Shown here piece after piece: positions 25,640-33,377 of a stretch of DNA of 64,000 bases. The DNA comes from Falsiroseomonas sp051433165 (GTDB lineage Bacteria > Pseudomonadota > Alphaproteobacteria > Acetobacterales > Acetobacteraceae), in the NCBI RefSeq assembly GCF_051433165.1, contig NZ_JBHMFS010000016.1:78798-142797 (forward strand), in the 5' to 3' direction. Numbering within the stretch: the stretch's first letter is position 1; every line of letters begins with the position of its first letter. The position numbers and the translations under genes are program-made. The notes under the pieces were generated by a model. That model was given only the letters and a program-made list of their open reading frames with translations, had not been told where the DNA came from and searched no databases.

Positions 25640-27142
25640 ATGGGGCAGGCTGCCGCCGCCTTGCTGCCGATCGGGCTGGTCGTGCTGCTGATGGCCGGGC
25701 TGGGCTGGGGCGCCGTGGCGGCCGGGCTGGCGGGTGGTGCGGCCGCGCTGCCGGTGGCACTGCTGGTGTTCGGCTGGCAGGGGCCGGACGCGGCCGGCGG
25801 GACGGTTGGCGCCCTGGGCGGCGTGGCGGCGGAGGCCGGATTTTCCGCCCTGACCATCATCTGGGTGGTCGCCCCGGCTCTGATGCTGCACGAATGGCAG
25901 CAGGCCAATGGCGGCACGGAAACCCTGCGCCGCGCGCTGCTGCGGCTTTCGGCGGATCGCGGCGTGACGGCGCTGCTGGTGGCCTGGTTCTTCGCCCTGT
26001 TCGCGGAGGGCGCGGCCGGCTTCGGCACGCCCGTGGTGCTGGCGGCGCCGATCCTGGTCGGGTTGGGCTTTCCCCCGGCCCAGGCGGTGGCGATGGCGCT
26101 GGTTGGGCATGCGGTGGGCGTGTCCTTCGGCGCGGTCGGCACGCCGGTGGTGCCGCAGGTGGCAGCCAGCGGGCTGGACCCGTTGGCGCTGTCCGGGGCC
26201 ACCGCGCTGCTGCACGCCGCCTGCGGCTGGACGATGGCGCTGTCGCTGCGCCGCATGGCCGGCGCGGCCAGCCTGCGCCTGGCACTGGGCGCGGCCTTCG
26301 CCTTCCTGCTGCCCTTCACTCTCATCGCGATCTGGGTCGGGCCGGAATTGCCGACGCTGGGCGGCGCGCTGATCGGCGGGCTGGCCTTCGCCGCCGCCCT
26401 GCCACGCCGCCCGCCGGCCGAGGCGACGGAACCCCCCCCTAGCGGCCGTGAGTTGCTGCATGCGGCGCTGCCCTATCTGCTGCTGCTGGGGTTGATCCTG
26501 GCCACGCGGCTGCTGCCGCCGCTGCGGCAGGCGCTGGCGGGCTTCACGCTGGACTGGTCGCTGGCCGATGGCGCCTTCAGCGGCAGCGTCGCGCCGCTGT
26601 ACCACCCGGGCACGCTGCTGCTGGCCAGCCTGGGGATGGCCGCCTTGTGGCGCCGGCGCCGCCCGGCGGAGCTCGCCCAGGCTGCGCGCCGCGCGCTGGC
26701 CCGGCTGCCGGCGGTGCTGCTGGCACTGCTGCTGATGCTCGGCCTGGCGCGGCTGATGGTGCATTCAGGGATGATCGCCTCGCTCGCGCAGGCCGCGGCA
26801 GCGCTGGCCGGCGATGGCTGGCCGGTTTTCGCCGCGGCGACCGGCGCGCTCGGCACCTTCGTCACCGGCTCCGCCACCGCGTCGAACATCCTGCTGACGG
26901 ATTTCCAGCTGGCGACCGCCGCGGCGCTGTCGCTGCCCGTGCTGCCGCTGCTGGCCGCGCAGGGTTTTGGTGCCGCGATCGGCAACATCATCTGTCCGCA
27001 CAATATCGTGGCCGGTGGCGCCACCGTTGGCCTCGCCGGGCGGGAGGGGGAGGTGCTGCGCCGCACCCTGCCGGCCGCGGCGCTGGTGGTGGCGCTGGGC
27101 GGCGTGCTGACCCTGGCGGCGGTGGCCTTCTGGCCCGGCTGA
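25640..27142 (+). CDS. L-lactate permease family transporter
   Basis: This inner-membrane LctP-family carrier takes up lactate (or glycolate) with protons. The 500 residues are almost wholly hydrophobic with about 13-14 helices. Family segments such as FAEGAAGFGTPVVLAAPIL and the later GTFVTGSATASNILL and NIICPHNIVAGGATVGL are clear. E. coli LldP has about 550 residues, so this one is on the short side. I start it at the ATG at 25640, where the hydrophobic part begins; the open frame upstream has no hydrophobic segment and covers the FNR-like site. The ribosome site is weak. Gene context with ldhA supports lactate as substrate. Confidence 0.85.
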   Translation: MGQAAAALLPIGLVVLLMAGLGWGAVAAGLAGGAAALPVALLVFGWQGPDAAGGTVGALGGVAAEAGFSALTIIWVVAPALMLHEWQQANGGTETLRRALLRLSADRGVTALLVAWFFALFAEGAAGFGTPVVLAAPILVGLGFPPAQAVAMALVGHAVGVSFGAVGTPVVPQVAASGLDPLALSGATALLHAACGWTMALSLRRMAGAASLRLALGAAFAFLLPFTLIAIWVGPELPTLGGALIGGLAFAAALPRRPPAEATEPPPSGRELLHAALPYLLLLGLILATRLLPPLRQALAGFTLDWSLADGAFSGSVAPLYHPGTLLLASLGMAALWRRRRPAELAQAARRALARLPAVLLALLLMLGLARLMVHSGMIASLAQAAAALAGDGWPVFAAATGALGTFVTGSATASNILLTDFQLATAAALSLPVLPLLAAQGFGAAIGNIICPHNIVAGGATVGLAGREGEVLRRTLPAAALVVALGGVLTLAAVAFWPG

Positions 27143-27189
27143 AGGCCCCACCCTCGCGCCCGCGGCCCGATTGAGGCAGGCTGCCACCC

Positions 27190-28146
27190 ATGGCAACCGA
27201 CCCCCTGATCGTCACCCTCACCGCCAACCCCTCCGTCGATCTCGCCTGCGAGGCGGAGGCGGTGCGCCCGGTGCGGAAGATCCGCACCACCAATGAACGC
27301 TTCGATCCCGGCGGCGGCGGCGTGAATGTCGCGCGCGTGGTGCGGGAATTGGGCGGGGCGGCACTGGCCGTGGTGCTGGCCGGCGGTGTCACCGGCCGTT
27401 TCATCGAGGAATTGATCGATGCCGAGGGCGTGCCGCGCCGGACGGTGGAGATCGCCGGCCGCACCCGCATCAGCCAGATCGTGCAGGACCTGTCGAGCGG
27501 CCTGGAATACCGCTTCGTGCCGGAAGGGCCGGAAGTGACGGAGGCCGAATGGCGCGCCGCGCTCGCCGCGCTGGCGCAGGCGGGCGGCGATTGGCTGGTG
27601 CTCAGCGGCAGCCTGCCGCGCGGCATGCCGGAGGATTTCTTCGCGATCGCCGCGGCCGAAGCCCGCGCCCGCGGCCAGCGCGTGGTGGTGGACAGTTCCG
27701 GTGCCCCGCTGCGTGCGGCGGTGGCGGCCGGCGGGCTGGAGCTGATCAAGCCCAGCCTGGGGGAGTTCGAGGCGCTGGTTGGCCGCAAGCTGCCGGAATC
27801 GGTGGAACAGGAAGCGGCGGCGCTGCAACTTGCCCGATCCGGCGCGGCGCGGCTGGTGGCGGTGACGTTGGGCCACCGCGGCGCGGTGCTGGCGAGCGCG
27901 GAGCGGGTGTGGCGGCTGCCGGCCCCCGATGTGCCGGTGCGTGGCGCCGCCGGGGCCGGGGACAGTTTCGTCGCCGCCATGACCCTGGCGCTGGCGCGGG
28001 GCGCGACGCCGGAGGATGCCTTCGCCTGGGGCAGCGCCGCGGGCGGCGCCACCGTGGCGCAATCCGGCACCGCCCATGCCCAGCGGGCGGAGGTGGAGGT
28101 GCTGTTCCGCCAGATGCGCCCGCTGCTGGACCGCGCCGCCGCCTGA
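27190..28146 (+). CDS. pfkB: 6-phosphofructokinase II (PfkB family)
   Basis: This ribokinase-type sugar kinase phosphorylates fructose 6-phosphate to the 1,6-bisphosphate. The 318 residues align well with E. coli Pfk-2: TLTANPSVDLA at the start, FDPGGGGVNVARVVRELGG for sugar binding, LSGSLPRGMP, VVDSSGAPL, and the ATP/catalytic GAAGAGDSFVAAMTL with the catalytic aspartate. The related 1-phosphofructokinase and tagatose-6-phosphate kinase cannot be fully excluded, but no fructose PTS genes are present. It starts 47 bases after the lactate permease, on the same strand. Confidence 0.85.
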   Translation: MATDPLIVTLTANPSVDLACEAEAVRPVRKIRTTNERFDPGGGGVNVARVVRELGGAALAVVLAGGVTGRFIEELIDAEGVPRRTVEIAGRTRISQIVQDLSSGLEYRFVPEGPEVTEAEWRAALAALAQAGGDWLVLSGSLPRGMPEDFFAIAAAEARARGQRVVVDSSGAPLRAAVAAGGLELIKPSLGEFEALVGRKLPESVEQEAAALQLARSGAARLVAVTLGHRGAVLASAERVWRLPAPDVPVRGAAGAGDSFVAAMTLALARGATPEDAFAWGSAAGGATVAQSGTAHAQRAEVEVLFRQMRPLLDRAAA

Positions 28147-28189
28147 AGCCATCGGGCGCTGCGGGGCCGCCGGCGGGCGGCCGTGGCTT

Positions 28190-28657
28190 TCAGCCCTGCG
28201 CGGCCGGCTGGCCCTCATGCGTCTCGCTGCCCGCACGCCAGCGATGGGTGGAGGCGCCGAAGGCGACCATCTGGCCGGCTTCGTCGAACACCTCCGTCCG
28301 GCAGAAGAAGATGTTGCGGCCGCGCTGCGCCACTTTGCCTTCGGCAATCAGCCGCCCGCCCTTCACCTGGCCGGTGAAGCGGCAATCCAGGTCCAGCGTC
28401 ACCGCCTTGCGTACATTGCCGGGCACGCTGCACCATAGCCCGGCATAGCCGGCCGCCTGGTCGATCATCGACAGGATCAACCCGCCATGGATGATGCCGG
28501 AGCGGTTGCGATGCGCGTCGCCGGCGATGCAGGCGAGGCGGGCCAGGCCCTCCTCCCAGTGCACCAGGGTCAGGCCAAGCAGCGCGTGATAGGCTGCGCC
28601 ATCCGGATCGAGGTCGGGGCCAAGGGCGGGCGGCGGTGCGGGTGGGGTCTGTGTCAT
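28190..28657 (-). CDS. PaaI-family (hotdog) thioesterase
   Basis: This is a small cytoplasmic acyl-CoA thioesterase-like protein of 155 residues with a single hotdog domain. The active-site region is NRSGIIHGGLILSMIDQAAG (HGG loop and aspartate). I take the ATG at 28657, which is preceded by a G-rich stretch; the frame is open further but that part lies over the gene on the other strand. The N-terminus is proline-rich. It is convergent with pfkB. The substrate is unknown, and no phenylacetate genes are nearby. Confidence 0.82.
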   Translation of the reverse strand: MTQTPPAPPPALGPDLDPDGAAYHALLGLTLVHWEEGLARLACIAGDAHRNRSGIIHGGLILSMIDQAAGYAGLWCSVPGNVRKAVTLDLDCRFTGQVKGGRLIAEGKVAQRGRNIFFCRTEVFDEAGQMVAFGASTHRWRAGSETHEGQPAAQG

Positions 28658-28708
28658 GCCCCCCGGATGCCCATCCCGCGCCGTCCGGTCAACCGTAAGG
28701 AGCCTGCC

Positions 28709-28978
28709 ATGACCGCACCCTGGCCCGAAGACCTGCCCCGGCAGGTGGATATCGATGCCGCCGGCGATGTGGTGCTCACCGCGCCCCAGGCGGCGGCGCT
28801 GCTCGGCGTGGAGCTGGAGTCCTTCCTGGCCGATCTGCGGGCCGGGCATGTCTATTCCGTGGTGGAGCGCGGCGAGGGGGCCGATGCCGGCCGCCTGCGC
28901 CTGACGCTGCACCGCCGTTCCACGCAGCGCCAGCTGCTGGTGGAGGCCGGGACCGGGCGGGTGATCGGGCCGGATTGA
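28709..28978 (+). CDS. Small conserved protein, DUF6522-like
   Basis: An 89-residue protein with a good ribosome site (TAAGGAG, 28696-28702). It is mixed alpha/beta with no membrane segment. The core, TAPQAAALLGVELESFLADLRAGHVYSVVERGEG followed by LRLTLHRRSTQ, looks like the DUF6522 family, which has no known function. It is divergent from the thioesterase across 51 bases and may share a promoter region with it. The family assignment is from memory of the pattern and is tentative. Confidence 0.65.
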   Translation: MTAPWPEDLPRQVDIDAAGDVVLTAPQAAALLGVELESFLADLRAGHVYSVVERGEGADAGRLRLTLHRRSTQRQLLVEAGTGRVIGPD

Positions 28979-29068
28979 TGTTCGGCCAACCGCCAATGGG
29001 CGAGCACTTGGCAGGCCCTCCGACCGGCATCGAAGCGGCGCTGGGCCGCCGACCGCGGCTTGCCTCCC

Positions 29069-29935
29069 TCACCCAATCTGGAGGTTCTGCAACGCCTCCT
29101 CCAGCTCCGCGAAGCTCGGCATGGAATGGCTCGGTGCGGTCTTGCGGCCGGCCTCCACCGCCACCTGCGGCGCATTGCCGTGCAGATGGGCCACCAGCAC
29201 GGCGCGGATCACCTCGTAGTATTTGCAATCCTCCTCGATCACGCCGTTCAGCCGCGTCGCCATCGGCCCCATCACGCCATAGGCCAGCAGGATGCCGAGG
29301 AAGGTGCCGACCAGCGCGCCGCCGATCATGCCGCCCAGCACCGCAGGTGGGCTGTCGATGGAGGCCATGGTCTTGATGACGCCGAGCACCGCGGCGACGA
29401 TGCCGAGCGCGGGCAGCGCATCCGCCGTGGTCTGGAAGGTGTGCGCCACATGCAGCTCCTCCGCCCGCACCTTCTTCAGCTCCTTGGACATGATGTCCTC
29501 GATCTGGTGCGGGTCGTCGGCATTCATGCCGACCATGCGGAGGTAGTCGCAGATCATCGCCAGCGCGGTCTTGTCGGCCATGATCTTGGGAAATTTCTGG
29601 AAGGCGGGGCTTTCGGAGGGCTTTTCGATATGCGCCTCCAGCGCCATCGCCCCCTTGGTCTGCGCCAGCCGCACGAACCAGTACAGCAGCGACAGCAGGT
29701 CCACGTATTCGTGCTTGTGGAAGCGCTCCCCCTTGATGATCTTGCCGAAGCCGCCGAGCGCATGCTTCACGCCATGCATGCTGTTGCCCATGACGAAGGC
29801 GCCGATGGCGGCGCCGCCGATCATCATCATCTCATAGGGCAGCGACTTCAGAATGATGCCGAACTTGCCGCCGGCGATCATGTAGCCGCCGAACACCATG
29901 GCCAGCAGGAAGACCAGGCCGCCGATCGTGGTCAT
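29069..29935 (-). CDS. motA: Flagellar motor stator protein MotA
   Basis: This protein forms the proton channel of the flagellar motor together with MotB. The 288 residues have four membrane helices: two near the N-terminus (GGLVFLLAMVFGGYMIAGG and the segment after it) and two in the C-terminal half (ALGIVAAVLGVIKTM and LVGTFLGILLAYGVMGPM). The proline residues needed for torque lie at the ends of these helices, and a charged cytoplasmic loop lies between. The ATG overlaps the motB stop (ATGA), so motB is upstream, the reverse of the usual motA-motB order. Confidence 0.93.
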   Translation of the reverse strand: MTTIGGLVFLLAMVFGGYMIAGGKFGIILKSLPYEMMMIGGAAIGAFVMGNSMHGVKHALGGFGKIIKGERFHKHEYVDLLSLLYWFVRLAQTKGAMALEAHIEKPSESPAFQKFPKIMADKTALAMICDYLRMVGMNADDPHQIEDIMSKELKKVRAEELHVAHTFQTTADALPALGIVAAVLGVIKTMASIDSPPAVLGGMIGGALVGTFLGILLAYGVMGPMATRLNGVIEEDCKYYEVIRAVLVAHLHGNAPQVAVEAGRKTAPSHSMPSFAELEEALQNLQIG

Positions 29936-31020
29936 GGCGCGGTGGTCCTTGCAGGGGCAGGCGGGGGCGTGGAGGGCGGCGGGTCGCGCAGCAGGGTGAT
30001 GGAGACGCGGCGGTTGGCGGCGGCGTTCGGCGTCTCCGGCACCAGCAGGTCACGCTCCGCATTGCCCGTGACGCTGCGGATGCGCGCTTCCACCAGCCCC
30101 GCCTCCGTCAGCAGGCGCCGGGTGGCATTGGCGCGCTCCGCCGACAAATCCCAGTTGGACCGGTCGCCGCCGCCGCGGAAGGGCGTGGCATCCGTATGGC
30201 CGGCGATGGCGATGCGGTGCGGCAGGCGGTTGATCACCTGCGCGATGCGCGCCAGCAATTGTCGGGCCCGATCATTCGGCGCGCTGCCGCCGAGGGCGAA
30301 CATCGGCTGGCCCTCGGCATCCACCAACTGGATCCGCAGGCCTTCCTGCACCTGTTCCACCATCATCTGCTTGGCGAGTTCCGCCAGCAGCGGGTCCTCC
30401 GCCACCGTGGCGCGGATTTCCTCCGCCGCCCGCTCGAACGCCTCCCGCTCGCGCCGCTCATGCTCGGCGCGCAGCGCGGCGTCGGACAGGGCGCGCGCCT
30501 CCGCCTCCTGCGCCGCGGCCTCGATCCGGGCCTGGCGGGCTTCCTCGCGCGGGTCGGCATCGCCGGGCGGCAGGTCGGCGCGGGCCTGGCGGATGCGGCG
30601 CGGCTCGGCCTCATCGTCATCACCCTCCGGCCCCTCCCGCATCGGCACGGGGCGGGCGACGGTGGGGACGTCCTCCTCCACCTCCACATCCTCCAGCACC
30701 GGCAGCGGGCCGCGCTGCAGGCGGATGGCGCCGGCATTCTGGGTGACCTGGGCGGTTTCGTTCGGCGTGCGGCCGCCGAAGGGCTGGCCGGAGCCGGTCT
30801 GGTTCTGGCCCATCACATTGGTGGGCGCGAAATAATCGGCCAGGCCCCGGCGCTGTTCCTCCGTGGTGGCGTTCAGCAGCCACATCAGCAGGAAGAAGGC
30901 CATCATCGCCGTCACGAAATCGGCGTAGGCCACCTTCCAGGCACCGCCATGGTGCCCGTGCTCGCCTTCCTCGATGCGCTTGATGACGATCGTCGCGCCG
31001 TTCTTGCCGCCCTTGGCCAT
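29932..31020 (-). CDS. motB: Flagellar motor stator protein MotB
   Basis: This is the peptidoglycan-anchored half of the stator. The 362 residues include a basic cytoplasmic tail and one membrane helix (YADFVTAMMAFFLLMWLL) with the proton-binding aspartate. A long charged, low-complexity linker follows (residues about 90-190, rich in E, R and A), then an OmpA-type domain (IAGHTDATPF, LSAERANATRRLL, NRRVSITLL). The linker is long for the family. The start at 31020 has GGAG upstream. It is the first gene of the pair. No other flagellar gene lies in the window. Confidence 0.93.
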   Translation of the reverse strand: MAKGGKNGATIVIKRIEEGEHGHHGGAWKVAYADFVTAMMAFFLLMWLLNATTEEQRRGLADYFAPTNVMGQNQTGSGQPFGGRTPNETAQVTQNAGAIRLQRGPLPVLEDVEVEEDVPTVARPVPMREGPEGDDDEAEPRRIRQARADLPPGDADPREEARQARIEAAAQEAEARALSDAALRAEHERREREAFERAAEEIRATVAEDPLLAELAKQMMVEQVQEGLRIQLVDAEGQPMFALGGSAPNDRARQLLARIAQVINRLPHRIAIAGHTDATPFRGGGDRSNWDLSAERANATRRLLTEAGLVEARIRSVTGNAERDLLVPETPNAAANRRVSITLLRDPPPSTPPPAPARTTAP

Positions 31021-31086
31021 GGATCTCCGTGCAGCCCCCGCGCGCCCCTCATGGGCGGGCCTGGGTGAGGAGATAGCGGCTGCCGG

Positions 31087-31101
31087 TTAAGACGCGGCTA
31101 A
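31087..31101 (-). promoter_or_regulatory. CtrA-like site upstream of motB
   Basis: On the plus strand the bases read TTAA, seven bases, CTAA, a 7-of-8 match to the CtrA box TTAA-N7-TTAA. It lies 67-81 bases upstream of the motB start, in the short gap before the neighbouring dehydratase-like gene. CtrA controls motility genes in many alphaproteobacteria. The match is short, so chance is possible. Confidence 0.35.
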
Positions 31102-31111
31102 GCGGGACGCA

Positions 31112-32092
31112 TCAGGCGGCCAGTGCGGCCGCGAACACCGCCGGGTCCACATTGCCGCCGCTGACCACCACGCCCACGGTGCGGCCGCGGGCCTCCACCT
31201 TGCCGGCCAGCACCGCGGCCAGCGCCACGGCCCCGCCGGGCTCGACGACAATCTTCAGATGCTCGAAGGCGAAGCGCATGGCGCGGAACACCTCCGCCCG
31301 CGTCACCACCACACCGCCGGCCAGGCGCGGCTGGTTCACCGCGAAGGTCAGCGCGCCCGGGCGCAGCGAGAGCAGCGCATCGCACAGCGTCTCCCCCTTG
31401 CCATCCGCCGCGATGCGCTCGCCGGCGGCCAGCGACCGGCGCGTATCGTCCCACCCCTCCGGCTCCACCGCCCAGATTTGCGTGGTAGGGGAGGCCCCCT
31501 CGGCGGCCAGGGCGCAGCCGGCGATCAGCCCGCCGCCGCCGGTGCAGACGGCGAGCGCATCCAGCGCCAGGCCGGCGGCCGCGGCATCCGCGAACAGCTC
31601 CAGCGCCAGGCTGCCCTGGCCGGCGATCACATCCGGGTGGTCGAAGGGCGGCAGGACGGTGGCGCCGCGTTCCGCGGCCAGGCGTTCGGCCAGCGCCTCC
31701 CGGTCCGTCGTCGCCCGGTCGAAGAAGGTGATCTCGGCGCCCCAGCGCCGCGTGCTTTCCACCTTGATGGACGGCGCATCCTGCGGCATCGCGACCAGCG
31801 CGCGCATGCCGAGCATAGCTGCCGCGCAGGCTGTGGCCTGGCCGTGATTGCCGGAGGAATGCGTTACCACGCCACCCTCCCGCGCCGCCGCATTCATCCG
31901 CAGCGCGGCGTTGGTCGCGCCGCGCAGCTTGAAGCTGCCGGTGCGTTGCAAGGGCTCCGGCTTCACCAGGATGGTACCGCCGGTGAGCTGGTCCAGCAGC
32001 GCATGCCGCAGCATCGGCGTGTGGATGATGTGGGGCGCGATGCGCGCGGCGGCGGCGCGCACATCCGCATGTGTCGGCAGCGCCACGGTCAT
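31112..32092 (-). CDS. Threonine/serine dehydratase-like PLP enzyme
   Basis: This fold-type II PLP enzyme has 326 residues. The catalytic lysine is in TGSFKLRGATNAAL, the phosphate-binding loop in HSSGNHGQATA, and the cofactor glycine loop in CTGGGGLIAGCAL. It lacks the C-terminal ACT regulatory domain of biosynthetic IlvA, so it is a catabolic-type dehydratase, a racemase-like enzyme, or a relative such as EutB. Substrates could be L-threonine, L-serine or threo-3-hydroxyaspartate. Its ATG overlaps the stop of the upstream DauA-like gene (ATGA), so the two act in one pathway or respond to one signal. Confidence 0.82.
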   Translation of the reverse strand: MTVALPTHADVRAAAARIAPHIIHTPMLRHALLDQLTGGTILVKPEPLQRTGSFKLRGATNAALRMNAAAREGGVVTHSSGNHGQATACAAAMLGMRALVAMPQDAPSIKVESTRRWGAEITFFDRATTDREALAERLAAERGATVLPPFDHPDVIAGQGSLALELFADAAAAGLALDALAVCTGGGGLIAGCALAAEGASPTTQIWAVEPEGWDDTRRSLAAGERIAADGKGETLCDALLSLRPGALTFAVNQPRLAGGVVVTRAEVFRAMRFAFEHLKIVVEPGGAVALAAVLAGKVEARGRTVGVVVSGGNVDPAVFAAALAA

Positions 32093-33210
32093 GCCGGCAC
32101 CTGAGCGAAGCGGTTGGGGTCCACCAGCGGCAGCACCGGCAGCAACTCCTCCGCCACGGCACCGGCGATGAGGCCGGCGACCAGCCTGCCCGCCGCCGGC
32201 GCAGTCTGGATGCCGTAGCCGCCCTGGCCGATCATCCACAGGAAGCCGGGCGCCTGCGCGTCGAAGCCGATGGCCAAGCTGCGATCCGGGGTGAAGCTGC
32301 GCAGCCCGGCCCAGCGATGCTCCACCCGCGTCACCGGGATATCCAGCGCCTGCTGCATACGGTCGATGGCGATGGCGATGTCGATCTCATCCGGCTGCAC
32401 GTCATGTGGCGGCATGTCCGTCTCGTCCGCCGGGGACAGCATCAGCTTGCGCCGCGCCTCCGGCCGCAGGTACCAGCTATGCGCGGCATCGCCGATCAGT
32501 GGCCAGCGGCTGCAATCATGCACGCCCGGATCGATGATCAGGGCCGTGCGCCGCTTCGGTTGCAGGCCGATCGGCGCCAGGCCGGCCAGGGTTGCCACCT
32601 CATCCCCCCAGGCGCCGGCGGCATTCACCAGCACCGGCGCGCGGAACACCGTGCCGCCGCGGGCCGCCGCGTGCCACAGCCCCGCCTCGTGCCAGATCCG
32701 CCCGGCGCGGGACCGCAGGGCGAGCACGCCGCCTGCCATCCGCGCCGCCTTCAGGAAGCCGGCATGCAGGGCGGCGACATCGATGTCGAAGGCATCACGC
32801 TCGATGGCGGCGGAGACGGCGTAGCCGTCGCGCAGCGGCGGCCCCATGGCGCTGATGGCGGAAAGCGGCAGGGCTTCCAGCCCCTCACCCGCCGCGAGCA
32901 TTTCCTGCATCGCGGCGTGCTGGTCCGCCGGCGCCACCGTGACAACCGGGCGCTGCGCCAGCAGCGGCGCGCTGGCGAAGCCCACGGGAGGGGCGGCGAA
33001 GAAGGTGCGGGAGGCCGCGGTCAGGCGGCGCACATCGGGCGGGCCGTAGTTCTGAATCCAGATGGCGGCGGAACGCCCGGTGCTGTGATAGCCGGCGGTC
33101 TCCTCCGCCTCCATCAGCGCAACGCGACGGGTTGCGGCGCAGTGGGCGGCCGCGGTGGCACCGGCAATGCCGGCGCCGATGACGAGTACGTCGAAATTCT
33201 GGCTGTCCAT
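32089..33210 (-). CDS. DauA-like FAD-dependent D-amino-acid dehydrogenase
   Basis: This DAO-family flavoprotein of 373 residues resembles Pseudomonas D-arginine dehydrogenase along its length. Shared features are the FAD motif VIGAGIAGATAAAHCA, the segment AGYHSTGRSAA, VLVNAAGAWGDEVA, LQPKRR, the DVQPDEIDIA stretch, WAGLRSFTPDRS and the closing QGGYGIQTAPAAG. It would turn D-amino acids into 2-oxo acids and ammonia, passing electrons to the respiratory chain rather than oxygen. The ATG at 33210 starts directly before the FAD motif; an ATG at 33246 is also open. It is first in a two-gene operon with the dehydratase-like gene. The exact substrate is inferred. Confidence 0.82.
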   Translation of the reverse strand: MDSQNFDVLVIGAGIAGATAAAHCAATRRVALMEAEETAGYHSTGRSAAIWIQNYGPPDVRRLTAASRTFFAAPPVGFASAPLLAQRPVVTVAPADQHAAMQEMLAAGEGLEALPLSAISAMGPPLRDGYAVSAAIERDAFDIDVAALHAGFLKAARMAGGVLALRSRAGRIWHEAGLWHAAARGGTVFRAPVLVNAAGAWGDEVATLAGLAPIGLQPKRRTALIIDPGVHDCSRWPLIGDAAHSWYLRPEARRKLMLSPADETDMPPHDVQPDEIDIAIAIDRMQQALDIPVTRVEHRWAGLRSFTPDRSLAIGFDAQAPGFLWMIGQGGYGIQTAPAAGRLVAGLIAGAVAEELLPVLPLVDPNRFAQVPA

Positions 33211-33292
33211 GCCGGCATGGTCCTGCGGCGCACACCATTCGGTCAATCCTGGGGTCGATCGGACGGAAACATCGTCGAAGCAACGCTATGGA

Positions 33293-33332
33293 CGGTTGCA
33301 AGCGCCGTCATGGCCTGACTAACCTGCAACCG
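33293..33332. promoter_or_regulatory. Separated inverted repeat in a divergent promoter region
   Basis: CGGTTGCA (33293-33300) and TGCAACCG (33325-33332) are perfect inverted copies with centres 32 bases apart, about three helical turns. They lie in the 167-base gap between the DauA-like gene and the sugar-type ABC operon, so they could be a two-site operator for a regulator encoded elsewhere. Confidence 0.35.
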
Positions 33333-33377
33333 GGACAAAGGCGGACCGGACAACCGGCCGCAAGGGAGGAGGTTCGG

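Noticed and set aside
31112..32092. Biosynthetic threonine dehydratase IlvA
   Set aside because: The protein lacks the C-terminal regulatory ACT domain, so a catabolic or related PLP enzyme is more likely.
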